DNA of 64,000 bases, taken from positions 1,328,035 to 1,392,034 of the forward strand of contig VXBM01000014.1 of assembly GCA_013400155.1 (NCBI GenBank), in the 5' to 3' direction. Positions 1-12,900 of this stretch are shown here, piece after piece (the stretch's first letter is position 1; each line of letters begins with the position of its first letter). Position numbers and translations under genes: made by a program. The DNA comes from Helopsaltes ochotensis. Its lineage: Eukaryota > Chordata > Aves > Passeriformes > Locustellidae. The notes below the pieces were generated by a model. It was not told where the DNA came from. It ran no database searches and saw only the letters and a list, made by a program, of their open reading frames with translations.

Positions 1-690
1 ACTCTTACATCTACAACACACAGTAAGGGCTGTGAACTCAGCCACAGCTACCCTTGGGACAGGCGGGTGTGCAGTCAGGAGGTGCCTTCCCACCATTGCC
101 AAGGGGAAGGCTGCTCCTTGTTTACACAGATCAGAGCTGTGCTCATGAGTAGTTGTTCCTCCAGGTAACTGGTGTGCTCACCATAGCTTACTGTCTCATC
201 TGTAAACCCTGAAGTCCCATCCCAAAGGAAGTTACAAAAATATTTGAAGCATTTGCAGTTGAAAAAAAGAAAAGTCCTACTGCTGGTTGGTGTACTCGGT
301 GTTCTAAAGTGAAAAGGACTGGTCAGCTGCAGGTCTCAGTGGTCTTGCTGTGAGTAACTCCAGCAGGTTTGTCAAAATTCATATTAATTGATCTCCTAAA
401 ATAATTCAGAATTATAATAGTTACTTAATTTTATCATTAGCCAAAGTTAGATTAGAATATACAGAGATCTATATTATATATAGATATCTAGAAAATATAT
501 ATATATATAAATATATAAATAGAATAATAACTGTATAGAAATTCTTCTGAAACATCTTTGGGCCTGCTGAAATAAATACAAGAACTGAATTGGCCAAACA
601 CTGGAATGTTAGAGCATTTATCTTAAGGATAGTTAAAGCTTTTTTGAGTGAAATAAATCAGTTTTGATTAAATACTTTGTTGTATTTCAG
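1..690 (+). other. BIRC6: 3' end of an upstream BIRC6 intron
   Basis: Non-coding sequence leading to the acceptor at 689-690. It holds an AT dinucleotide-rich patch at about 491-521. I see no exon here; the preceding BIRC6 exon is outside the window. Confidence 0.7.
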
Positions 691-859
691 GTTCTTGCCA
701 GTTACATAAATCCAGCAGGGAGTACATCAAATGAGGAGACTCAGACAAGCCATGAGGGGAGAGGCCAAAACAGCAGCGCTCTTCCATCCGTTCTCCTCGA
801 GCTGCTCAGTCAGTCTTGTCTCATCCCAGCAATGTCATCGTACCTCCGCAACGACTCAG
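691..859 (+). CDS. BIRC6: BIRC6 exon 1 of window (C-terminal helical region)
   Basis: Encodes window residues 1-56 plus the first base of a split Val codon. The protein starts VLASYINPAGS and ends SSYLRNDS, a segment upstream of the UBC domain that I recognise as BIRC6. The acceptor is the AG at 689-690 after a T-rich tract; the donor is GT at 860-861 (GTAACT). The reading frame runs open past the donor for 22 more codons, but the family sequence stops matching at the donor. The exon begins in phase 0. It is followed by the largest intron in the window. Confidence 0.93.
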
Positions 860-3798
860 GTAACTCAGCTGTCCTTGCCTCCTTCAAACTCAAAGCTGGC
901 TCACTTCTGTCAAGTCAGTTTTTGTAGGAACAACAGGTGGTTCTTGCTAGTTTCAGTACACTTGCCCCTTTAGAATTTTACTAGTGGAACATTTACTTGA
1001 GCCTTAGAGAGCAAAATCAAATAGGATCATCAGACAGAATCTGGTTGAAATGCTCACGTTTGTTGCCGTGTCTCTTTAAATTTGAAGTTCAGTTCTTCAG
1101 CTGTCGAAACTAACAGGAAAATGGTGTTTTCTTCTGAAAAGTTTACAGTTAGTTCTTCTACAGAAGGTACACAGAGGGACTACTTTATACAAGACCATGA
1201 AACTTAATATGAAGAAAAATGTTAATTTTAAAGAAAACAAAGGAAATGCATGCCTGAATTGGGTAAATGTTGCCATAGTAGGGCAACTCTTCAATCAAAA
1301 GCTTTTTTTCTTTTATTTAGGAAATACAAAAATAAGCCTTGTGCCAAATATTTTGAATGTATGGCAATAATTAAATAGGTTTTTTTTAAAGCAAAACCAA
1401 ATGATTTCTATGATTTCATCAAATTTCTGCTCATAATTTTAAAACAAAGCTGCTTTGATAGTTTTCTTCTGATATGATGTACCTTGCTGGGGAAACCATT
1501 TCAGTTTTACAAGGTGGTGTAAAGCAGGATGAGTTAAGCAAATGCCTGTGCAGAACTAATGACAAAATCAGCAGCCTGGGTCTATGATTTATGTTCAGTC
1601 TCACTAGATGACAGGCTTTAGTATGCAGATGACCCTTAGGTTGGATTTTTATTTAGTTACGTTGTTTATAAAGATGGATTTATTCCTTAAGTATGTGGAG
1701 GAGTTCTTCCAAATCTGAGTAATTTGGTTTTGGAGCTTATTTTGCCTGCCCTATTTTTGGAGCAACTGATGAATGTCTTTGTCATATTACTGCAGTTCTT
1801 TGGGATGCCAGTTGGAGGGTGTGGTGAATTCATGAAACAATGTTAGAACTTCATGAATTACAGCATATATTTTATGTTAGAGGCAAAAGAGAAATCATCC
1901 CTCTCTTAAGTATTTGCAAAGCTACTTAGGACTAAAACAGGAATGTGGCTCTTTTAATTTGTACTAACTAGGGCATTACATAATCTTGTGTGATGGAATG
2001 GAACTAGTTCAAAAAGTCTGCTGGGGTCTTATAGTTAAAACTAAAAACATGAAGATTTTTCACTTGCTAGTCTGCAGTTTGACACCTCACCGTAATTTTG
2101 CAATGAATTTGTTGGTTCTGTTTTGCACGTTGCAGTGAGGAAAATGAACTAATCATAGACCAAGCTGGTTATTGCAATTGAAAATACAATGTAAAACAAT
2201 CAACGAAATGATAAAGTAAAAGAGTAAAGTAATCTTTCTAACAGATAGTCATAAATTCTCCTTTGTTGAGGAAGAGTCATTGGAAGACCTGGCAAAAATG
2301 TTATTTAAAGGATGGAGCAGTTGGTCCTGAGTTAGACGAATCACAGCTGCTGAATTGCTTTTTGCTGTTTTCCATAGAAGAATGTATCTGTCTGTGTAAG
2401 TCACCTTTAACTGGAAGAGAACAGTCAGATACTGATAGAAGAGATGAGATATGTGGCTGGTGGCAAGGAGTTCAGACTGCTTTGGCTTTCAGGGACCATT
2501 CATTTTCCCAAAGTACAAAGAAAAGGCAAAATTTTGGTGAGACATGTTCATTTTAGGTTATGTTTTCCACTGCAGAACTCCTGTTGTTTGTGGTTGGCAG
2601 GAGGTGTGTCTGTGCATTAACAATCAGGAAAGAGCGAAGCAAAACCTTGCTTTTCAGAGAAATAAATGTAAACTACTCTTTGGATTACAATTCACAAAGA
2701 ATGGGGTTATTTTTATTGAAATTTAGAACTGTAAAATCTGAGGGTTGTTATCCTTTGATTGATCCAAGCAATATGAATGTTTCCTGCTGTACTTGTTCAA
2801 AAGTCTGTATAACACTGTAATTAACAATGTTCTCCCAAATTTAAAAAATAATAACTTTGCAGTCTTGCATCAGTCAAGCTCATCTTTGGAAGCACAACAG
2901 GATAGCAGTATGAAAGGGAAATGTGCAAAAAGGTTGACTTCTGGAAAGAATGTCTTCTCTTTGTTAGTATTTGAGCCAGATGCATTTGGTTGGGAAGGAA
3001 TCCCTGAAAATAGTTTGTCTTAATGATAACAAGGCATAATTCCAGTGCAGTAATTACTGTTGAATTGAAAGGCAGAGAGATCATTTTCACATTAATGAGT
3101 GCAAGTTGCACGTGATGCTGAGGTTCTGGGTGTCACTGACACCGAGTGTCAGGAGACACAGCTAACACAAGAGAGGCAGGTTGAGAAGCTCTAAAGCTGT
3201 GTTAGGCTCTGGTACAGGGCTTGTAGGACTGAAAAATTCACTTAATGTGTTTATAGTTCAAACATTTCAAATACAGAGATTGCTTTTTTATTATTACTAC
3301 TATTCTTATTTTTTAAAATCTTGAAGACCAATGCAATGCAAAGATTTGAGTCTTTCCTGATAGAGCTCTATATAATTTCAAATTTATCTATCCTGAATAC
3401 CTGTCTTTTGTCTAACAGGGCTAAACAGGAGCCTAGGGAGGGTAGGAAAGGGAACAGCATTAGTAGTAGTGTGTGTATGGTACTCTGATTTTTAGACTGG
3501 TGCGACTTCTGCTGTCAAAATCTACTTTTATGACAAGAAGAAGCAGGTAGCTCTATTCTTCCTGTAACATGCTGGACTGAGAAATTTGGATACTGCATAT
3601 AGAATGCTAACAGAGTGTTCCTGGGTTCTGGCACCCAGACAGGAACAAGCTGTGCCCAGCACAATGGTGACAGAAATTAGTGATTTTCAGCAGCTCTGTA
3701 ACTTTCTCAGATTTAAATGGGTACTAGTGGGACCAGCTGAAGGTTACTGTTATGCTGAAGGTATTCTGCCAGATTTTAGGTTTTGTTGTAATTGTTGG

Positions 3799-4383
3799 TG
3801 TTGGGGTCCAGGGTATGTGCAAAACCCCTCAAACTGCCCTGGGGTGTCCAAGACCCTGGCTGGGACCCCAGGAAAGCATTGCCTTTGACCTTAGTCCATG
3901 GGAAAAACTTCCAGCAGTTGTAGATGAATTGAAAACAACAAAGATGTGAATTAAATAGTAGTTTAGTTTATCACAGGGTGAAAACTTGTGGTTTTGTGTT
4001 TATTAGAATAGATAGGAGCAAGATGGAGAATTTTGGGCGGTGTCTCATGTTCTTCTTCTACTCCATCTTCTGCTGCGATGGTGACACAGAGACATTGGTA
4101 GAATGGATTTGATGTAGAAATTGTGTGTCTAAAATAGGTAGTGATTATTGGCACATAATTATAAATATAGTACATTTTAAAAGTTAATAGGGTTAGGAAC
4201 CTTTAAGACGACCTTGGTTCCTCTCTCCTCTCTCTCTTTTCTCTCTTTCTCGCTCTCAAGAGCCATGGGGGTCAGCACGTTAAGCCTAGAACAGGACAGC
4301 ATGCAGACCTTGAGATAAGAACTAGAATAAACAGCATCAAGAACGAAGCTGCGAGTTCCTTTCATCTTTTAAACCCTTGTACA
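3799..4383 (+). mobile_element. Probable solo LTR of an endogenous retrovirus (edges approximate)
   Basis: Begins with TGTTGGGGTCCAGGG, a typical avian LTR-like opening. It has a TATA-like AATTATAAATATAG near 4156-4169, a pyrimidine-rich CT tract (about 4219-4256), and AATAAA at 4326-4331 followed by a GC-richer R/U5-like stretch. The candidate end is ACA at 4381-4383. No clear target-site duplication or inverted termini were found, so the boundaries are guesses, and no internal retroviral genes are adjacent. Confidence 0.45.
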
Positions 4384-6878
4384 GGACTTTGTGAGGAAGA
4401 TACCTCTAATTAGGGATTCTTAGAAACTAATTCTGAGAGTTGGAATAACAATGATGTTCACATATCCATGTGTATCTACCATACACATAAAATTAAGGGT
4501 GAAAAAACGTTTTGATAAAGAAATATGTGCAATGATGCTGCAAGTGTATTCTTTCCTTCCATTGCATGGTAGGCTGGTAACTCTGTGGTAATATAAGACA
4601 GTAAATATTCTGGTATTGATGTGAATTTTGTATTTTGCTTACACATGTTCAAGTACCTACAGGTCTGGCACATCCAGCTTGCAAAGCTCTTTTGGCAGAT
4701 TGGCCTGTGTCACAGTTGTAAACCTATTTAGGTTTTTTGTTGCTTAAGTCTATTTTGGCATCCTGCTTAATTTGCCCAGAATATACATGGACTAGATTGT
4801 TATCTATATAGTTCTAGATAAAAGGAATATTGATCAGACAAGCAGTGCTCACATAACATTTAATCTTTCAGAAACCTCACCTTGAACCAAATCAGTACAA
4901 ACCAGATTGCTCTGGTATGTTCTGCAGCTTCATCTGCATCAAAGTGAGGTGATTGTGAAGTCCTTGAAAATTGTGAACTGACCACTTTAATTAATTTCTA
5001 TAATTGCTTTTTTCTTGTAGAGAAGGAAGGTTTATCTGTCGTGGAAGAACTTTCCTTAGTGTGCAAGATAGCTCTCGTCACAAGGGGCAATTGCTGCTGT
5101 AATCCTCATCATTTCTTGATCATTTTTGTGGTGTTTCTTTCGTGTCTTGTTTTGGCATTACTGTGGCTTTTATTATCTTTCATTTTGTAAATGAAAAAAG
5201 TTTATTTTTGCAATACGGTGAGATTTTTTTATTATACCTATGTTTGTTCCTAAGACTTAAGACATATTTACATTTATGAAATCGATGTAGGTTTAAACTT
5301 CTGTATCATGAAACATCTAGCATGTATTCATTACCACGCATATATGCACATTTCACACCAAAAACTGTCTTGTATTTCACTACTGTCTTATATACAGCAC
5401 GTTTCATTTGAAAGAATTTAGGGACTCTTTCAAATATGTGTACACTTCTCTTCTTGAACAAAGTGCACAGCAGTAAAATTTGCCCTATACAACAAGAGCT
5501 TCCCAGCAAACGTGTGACCATACATGACTATCTTGAAAGTCTAGTTTTTGCTGATACAAGTAATAGTTATTTGATAGGTTTATGGAAACTAATACAGACT
5601 AGTATTTGCAAGTGGGAGAGAAGAAAACAGTATTTATAATAGTCTTTGTAGCTAACAAGATTTATAGAGACAAGGCAATGGAAAGGAATCATGAAACAGA
5701 AGGAGAATCAAGTGACTTTTAGAACAGGGCAGGGACTGTCTATTTTTTAATAGCCTTGGACAGTAAGAAGCTGAGTGAAGTTGAGATTTGTCAATACCAC
5801 AATATTAGGTAGTCTTTTCATGATAAATAGTTTTGTACTGGTTTGTCCTTAAACTAGTATCAAGCAAACCCTGAGATGACTTAGACTTGTTTAAAGCCAA
5901 ATATTGAGACACGTCTGTTATCACCTTTTCCTTGGAAAACAGACCTCATAGCAAGTTGCAGAATTCTGCTTGAATTCTCCTTGTTTGAGTTTCCAGGCTT
6001 ACAGGAAGCAGATGATAGTGTAATTTAGCTGGAGTTTTCTTGCAGGCTCCTTTTTAGGCACCTTTCCTTCTTTGGAGGACAAAGACCTTGTGTGATGTGG
6101 TCAGCATAGCTTGTAGTGTTATGTGAGCTTAGTCTTCCCTGGGTTTGACTGCTGAGAAGAGATGATGCATTTCTGTGGGAGGGCTTTGCTGAAAGGATTG
6201 TTTTTGCTGACCAGCATTTTCCACTTGATGAGAGTCCAGTATTTGCTTCCAGTGTGCCTTTCATAGTTTAGCGAATACTACCACATCATGGACTTGTGGA
6301 TTCATTAATGTTGTACTGCTTTCTCCTGCTGCCAAGTACTTCATTGGGAGGCACTCTAATAAGTACTGTGGACAAATCTGTTGAATGTGAATGTGCTGCA
6401 TTCTTTTTTCTGCCTCTTTTGATGTACCTTTGTTAGTTGAGTCCATTGAAATCATCCTGTTCAGGCCTCAGACCATGAACTAGACTAGTTGGTCTGCTGA
6501 AGATGCTTTTCTAGCAATCACACTTAGACTCAAGGCATTACATGGTGTTGTTTTACTTTCTGCCAAGTAATCCAATCCCACTGAACTGAGTATGTTGAGT
6601 ACTCTGGGGCAGGTACACTGAGCTCTTTATTCATCCATTGCTTGAAGGTGTGATGGTACTGCTGCAGTGTAAGTGTTGAATCATTCTGCAACTCTGCTTT
6701 TCCCTGGACTGTTGATTTTTTTTTTTTTTGCTGTGTATAATGAAAGGTATTTGCTATTAAGATATTTTTGTTGGTGAAATTCTTAAGCATATATTGGATT
6801 AAATATATAAGTACCAAAGCTGTTTATTAGACCTCAATTAACTAAAGTTAGGCCCACATGAGTATAGCCTGCACATAC

Positions 6879-6909
6879 CTTTCTTAACAGGTATTACCTG
6901 TTAAGAAAG
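6879..6909. repeat. Perfect 15-bp palindrome (1-nt spacer)
   Basis: CTTTCTTAACAGGTA, one T, then TACCTGTTAAGAAAG: both arms match exactly. It lies inside the 28.7-kb BIRC6 intron with no gene near it. A second stem follows at 6913-6958. Function unknown. Confidence 0.9.
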
Positions 6910-6912
6910 AAT

Positions 6913-6958
6913 ATCAGATTGCTGTTTTAAAACAAAATATATCCTGAGGCAATCTGAT
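6913..6958. repeat. Inverted repeat, 10-bp perfect arms with 26-nt loop
   Basis: ATCAGATTGC at 6913-6922 and GCAATCTGAT at 6949-6958 are exact reverse complements. It begins four bases after the palindrome at 6879-6909. The loop is A/T-rich. Confidence 0.85.
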
Positions 6959-9900
6959 GGTAATGTTACCCTGTGACTTCCCTCTAAGAGTGAAAGCCTA
7001 ATGAAATGAAATCTGAAGTACAGTCGCAGTTTAGATAGACAGCATATAATTGCTGAAATTAAAAATTCTAGCCTTCATTCATGTTAATGAGCTCATTCAT
7101 TGATAAAGGATCATGCTGACACTTTGCCACATTTGGTAATCATTTTGGGATTGTTTCTTGTTTGTTTTGCTGTTGAAGAACTTAGAAAGAAAAAGGTGCA
7201 GTATTTCATTGTAATGCTGCTGTACTAGTTGAATCACAATTTCGAGAAGAGAGCTATGCACTGAAATGGTACAAAATAAAACTGTTTATTTATTTCACAG
7301 AATTGACAAGTTTAAATAACTTCAGGATCAAAATAAACAGCAGTAATTTCTATCTGAATTTCACTTTTCAGGTTCTTGTAATCTTTCATTTCAGAGACCC
7401 ATCTCAAATATCCTGGTATTATGAGATTAAATGCAATAATATACATAACTATGTACATATAAGAAGTACATTGAAAAAATTAATAATGGTAATTATCTGT
7501 TCTGTAGCCTTAAATAAATGTTAGTAACTTGCATAATTCCTCTAGAATGTAGCTTAGTTGTACAGAATGCTTTGGTGCTTCATATACTGAAAATAAGGAT
7601 ACATTTAATAGAGACTTGCTGAAGACTGTGGCTAGTGAATAAATTTTCTTGTCTGCATGTACTTCCTTCCAGTGCAGCCTCAGTTTTGTTATCATTTCTT
7701 CTAGTTGAGCCAGTATTGACTGAGAGCTGCAAAACTAGAATTTACCATCTTCCACCTCATTTGTCCACAAATCAGTGTTGCACTGTGTTTCTGCAATTGA
7801 CTGAAATATTATTGCCAAATTCATTCTCTTCTAGGTCCCTGACCTTATTCTAGGCATGTACTGGTTTCAAAGTGACTTCCAAAGGCTCAGTTGGTTTAGC
7901 AGTTACCAAATTCTATACAATATTAAGCTGTCACCTGTATAAGGGAGTTAGTTCTTCACTTGTCATTTTATGGAGGGACTGGATGTAGTTTTGTAGCCTA
8001 GAAGAAATTGAGCTGATATTCAGAAATGCAGCTGCTCTGTTGTTCCTCTGTGGCACAGATAATAGTAAGAAAAGTATTAAAATCCGTTTCTTTTTGCTTT
8101 TTTCATGTTATTTGTTTAATGAGTTTTTAATGCTAAGCTCTCAAAAGTCATTTTCATTATAAGGTACATGTGAGATACATTCATGTATACAAAAACTTCT
8201 ATGGTCCCAGACTGCAGCTTTGGATCTAGTTTAAAGGCATATGTAGATTTAATTAAATATGTGGAATTAGTTTCACTCATTTCAGTAGCCAAATGGTATG
8301 TTCTGTGAAGTATGCTGAAGAGTTGCAATTCTGGGCCTCAATCATAATCAGTGCAAAAAGGGAGAATTTCTTCAGGACCTGGTCCAGAAAGGGAGACTAG
8401 AGTCTTCTGGACAAAGGTTAAACCTGTTTTCCATGCAACACTGTGAATCCTTGCATGATATGTTTTACTTGAAATGCATCAGGGTGAAAACATGAGAGTT
8501 GTATTTGGCTTCTGTTAAACACATTCTAAAAATGGTGATATAGAAAATGTAATTTAAGATTTTTTTCATTTAGAGAATATGTATTAGTGTGTCATTTGAA
8601 TTATTAATATAACTTAAAAGTACTAAAATTATTCTTTATTTTTTCACACCACTTAAAGTATTTTTAATTAGAAAAGCACGTTGTCAGTATAGCATGATGA
8701 TTTCAAATACAAATTTAGTAAAGGCAAGAAAATCTAACCTTTTCCAGCTTTCCACAAGACTAACAAAAATGCTGCAGAATATAGTCAATAGTTAAAATTT
8801 TATTTATAATATTACAACTTCTAGTATAACAGTGTTCCTGTTTCCACACTTATTATACATTAGTGTAAGTTATAAGCCTAAATTATGGTGGCCTAAAAAT
8901 AAAAACTCTTTTGCCTGTTTTCTGGTCTCAGCTATGAAGAGACATACTGCACAAAACCATAGAAAGCATGGGACTTGCTAATAGTTACTTATATATTTAG
9001 TTCATCTCTTTCTATGTTCTGATTATTTTCAGTGTTTACCTACATTTCTGTCTTGCATGTTTGCTGGCAATAAAACAGTGCCGTCTGTGATCGTGCTATT
9101 CAGATTTCATCTGTTACCAACGAGAAGTTGTACTTGCTCTGCCTTCATTTACGTAATTTAGCACCCTAGCTGCGCTCGCTCGTAGGTACACTTTGCAGTC
9201 ATTGATGCAGCACCCTTAGCCAGACGCTCCACTCTGGAATGTTTTTGAGACTCTCTGCAGAGAGTGGTGGGTTTTTTGCTTTAAATTTAAAAATCATCCT
9301 TACCATTGCAGGTCTTTGCACTTTGTGCTGTACAATTGATTTTCAAAAATGTCATCAAAGTGTAGTGTAGATGTACACAAAAACAATAACAAATAAATTG
9401 AGCACAGTTCCAATAATCCCAAGCAGTGCTAAAATAGATTCTTCTTTTTCCTCTTTCTCCTCTTGCCTTTTTACATCTTCCAGTGTTGTGATGGCAGAGG
9501 TCCCCATTTTTCCTGCAAATACCTTCACCAGTATTCTGGCAGCTAGCTAGAAAAAAGAAAGCAAATGGTAAATCTGGTCTGACAAACATGCAAGCTTTGA
9601 TCTTTTTAAAAGCAATTCTGTAGTTCTTCATATATTTCTTAATGCTGCCTTTATTGAGTTGTGTTTGTCTTTTCTTTTTGTATGAATATATCCATGTTAA
9701 AAATAAATGTTCTGTAGATACAGGTTTGATAGGAGTGAAAAATAGCTTGGTGGTTCAAGCCAGTTAATATGCTTTATTACAAAAGACATTTTAAATTTAT
9801 CTTTAGCCAGCTAATTTGTTTCTTTATAAAAGATGAAACTGCTGAAAGCATGTATGTGGGCATTGTCAAATACTCTGAAATGCTTGGGGAGGTTATATGC

Positions 9901-12900
9901 ATTATCAGCTTTTCTTAAATATTTAACTGCCACATAACAAAACCGGTTGAAAATATTCATGCCTGCTCTTTTCAAACGTGGAAAATATGCCTCCTTAATA
10001 CAGTATCACAGTTGTTTTTCACCAGTGAGCCTCAAGTAGGCAATTGCAAGTGAAATCTTATCTTTTTCATGTTTAATAGATCAGCTTTTGGACATCCATG
10101 CAACAGTAAACATTTAACAGAAAATGTCTGTCTCTTGAAATATAAAGGTGGATGGTATATATGCTGATTATTGCAGTATGCCACAGGATGGTAGTATTTT
10201 TATAGTAGCAACATTCTATGCAATAGAAGAATTCAAGTAGACATTTACAGATGCATATATGATTTGTTATCTTCTTTTAGTTGCAGAATTGAGGTTGACA
10301 GGACTTTCTATTACTTAGCTGCTCTTGTACTCTTAATTTACAGTCAAATATCCTCTAGAAACATATTCCTTCTAAAATTATGTTCTTTGGTGACTGGGAT
10401 GTTGATCTTGTATGTAATCTGCTATGCTGTTTTAGCTTTATTGATCAGAAATTTGATGGGGATTTCTACTAGTTCAGATCACTCGAATTTACAGAAGATA
10501 TACATTTATTTTATAGTGCAATAGCATCTTTGCTGGCAAATGGCTTTAATCATTAGAGATTACTGTATTTCTGCTGTGACTCTTATTAATGTCATCAGCT
10601 CAGAGCATGTCTTACAAAAAGGTTAAAAAAAAGGTATTTCTTACCCTACATTGCATCAGGAATAAAATGTCATCAGACATGCTTCTTACTTGTCGATTCA
10701 GTGGCGAGCCAGGCTTTTATCTTCATGAAGGGACTGCTCTCCTCTCTCAGACAGACCAGATAGGAGCACGAACAGTTTCTTGATGAAGAAGTTTATCGGT
10801 GACGATAATAATGTTGCAGAATCTTCCAAATGACTGGTGTTCTTTCTCAGTAATCCACCAAAGGAAGTGTAGTCGAAAAAACAGTAAAGCTCTTTCTCAT
10901 AATGATCCTCACCGTTGACTAGTTCTCATTAAAATTGAGGCTTTTTTTCCTTAGCTGATGCAGAGCAACAAAATGCATGCTGTTCTGTCTTAAAGAAAAA
11001 AAATACCAACAGCTCCTGGTTTTGTTCAGTTATACTTAGTTATTTATTAAGACTTCAGAAACACCCAGCCTTTGATTTACTCTTTGTGGCAGCCGTCTGA
11101 AGAGGCTTTCTCACGTTGACATGCTGTAATTCCAAATGCAGCGAACTACGTGCAATCACACTATGTAATTTTAGTCCAGCCTGAAAAAGGATGAAAAGAG
11201 GTCTGCTTTGCTGGCAGTAGTGTGAACGCTGTCACACACCTGCATTCAGAGCCTCTGGAAAGAATTCCAAGGTATTCTTCGGAGCATTGCATAACTCAGC
11301 TAGGCAAATCTGAAGAGAGGAATGACAGTGGCTTTAGTTGCACACTGTGGTGAGCTGTGACATTGATTAAACATGCACTTGGCACTTGCTGAATAAAGAA
11401 GGAGCTACGAGCCACCCTTGCAGACAGTGAGTTGCATAACAATGTGCGATGGCTCTGCTGTTTCATCGTCAGGCCGGGCACATTTTAATCCTGTACCCAC
11501 GGAGAGAGTGCACGGTGTAAAGAGGAGCAGAGTTAACGGCACTTCGGGGTTTTCTGAGGAAGTGCTGCATGACAAATGGTGACATTAAGGCATTCAAGCT
11601 GAAACAGTGTTTCTGCCTTTTGTCTTTTTATGCTTTGTTTGACAGGCAATTGTTTCTATGGGAAATAAATGCTTTTCCTTTTTTATTCGCCACCCAAAGA
11701 ATGCAGGTTACCATGTAATTAATGAAAACACTTAAAAATAATCCTGTTCTGATTTTATAGGAGGCATCAACACAATTTTTTTCCTGCTTAAATCGGAGAG
11801 GCAATTTTTTCCTGTCCAATTGGAAAGGGGGCAGAACTCTGTAAAGTCTTCTCCTCCCAGTCTCTCCAGATTTAAAAAAAAAAAACAACGCAATTTTAAT
11901 AACCTCTGGAAGGAGCTGTATTTCAAATAATTTTATTCAGTCACTTTGATCTATGAAGGCTACCAATGCAATCTGTATTCATTGGTGTAGCATAGTTTCT
12001 TGCTGTGAATGCAACTGTATATCAGACAACTTGTTTTGTGAAAAATAGTTGCAATACCAAGCAAGTCAGAATTCAAATATTCAAAACTGTACTTTCATAT
12101 ATGTTTATGAAAAATCAAAATGCAATTAATTAGATTGAACAATGGGAACGTAACTGAAAACCTTAATCACTTTCCAGAATACCATATTTTAGGAATTACA
12201 AGGCATTGTTTGAAATTCAGCGTTGAAAAATCTTTTATAGAGAAAGCAGAAGACAGTAAAATCATTGTTTTAAACTCTTCCATTTTCAGCTTAATTTACA
12301 TTACATTTTTTTCATTATTTTTCCAAAGTGTCTATGTACATTTGTTAGTTTCTTAGAAACAGACAAAACTGCATATTATGCATGTGCATTATTTTAATGG
12401 TAAATACCATGTTTGAAGTACTGTGAGTTGTATGGTACTTGTATGTGATTTCCCCTTTATCCCAAAAGTTACGTTACCTCAGTGAAATTGTTTGATTCTA
12501 GAAGAACTAATTAATTAATCTCTCCAGTATAGCTTCCTTAAATGTCTATTTTCTAATATGTATATATGGTCTTTCTTTTCAAGCTCTTCCCTTTTTCTGA
12601 AAATGCTGCTTCATCTTCAGTTGTTCTTGCAATTGCTTTATGTCTATGTATCTTGAATATATTTCTGTATTCATTTAGATCCATTGAGAGATACAAAGAT
12701 GGAGGAATTTTCACCTGTCTATTCTGACCATTCACATTGCTGACAGCACCTAGCCATAACAGAATTTTCAAGCCGCTGTACTGTATTAACCCTCACACGT
12801 TCAAAATCAAACCCTTGCCTTTGTGAAAGTGGGAAATTGTCCAATGTGCGTATTTTATTTAAAGATTAATGATCTATTTGCAGCTCCACTGCAAATAACC

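Noticed and set aside
7881..7910. tRNA-like GGCTCAGTTGGTTTAGCAG
   Set aside because: Only the D-arm words match; no anticodon stem or B-box follows.
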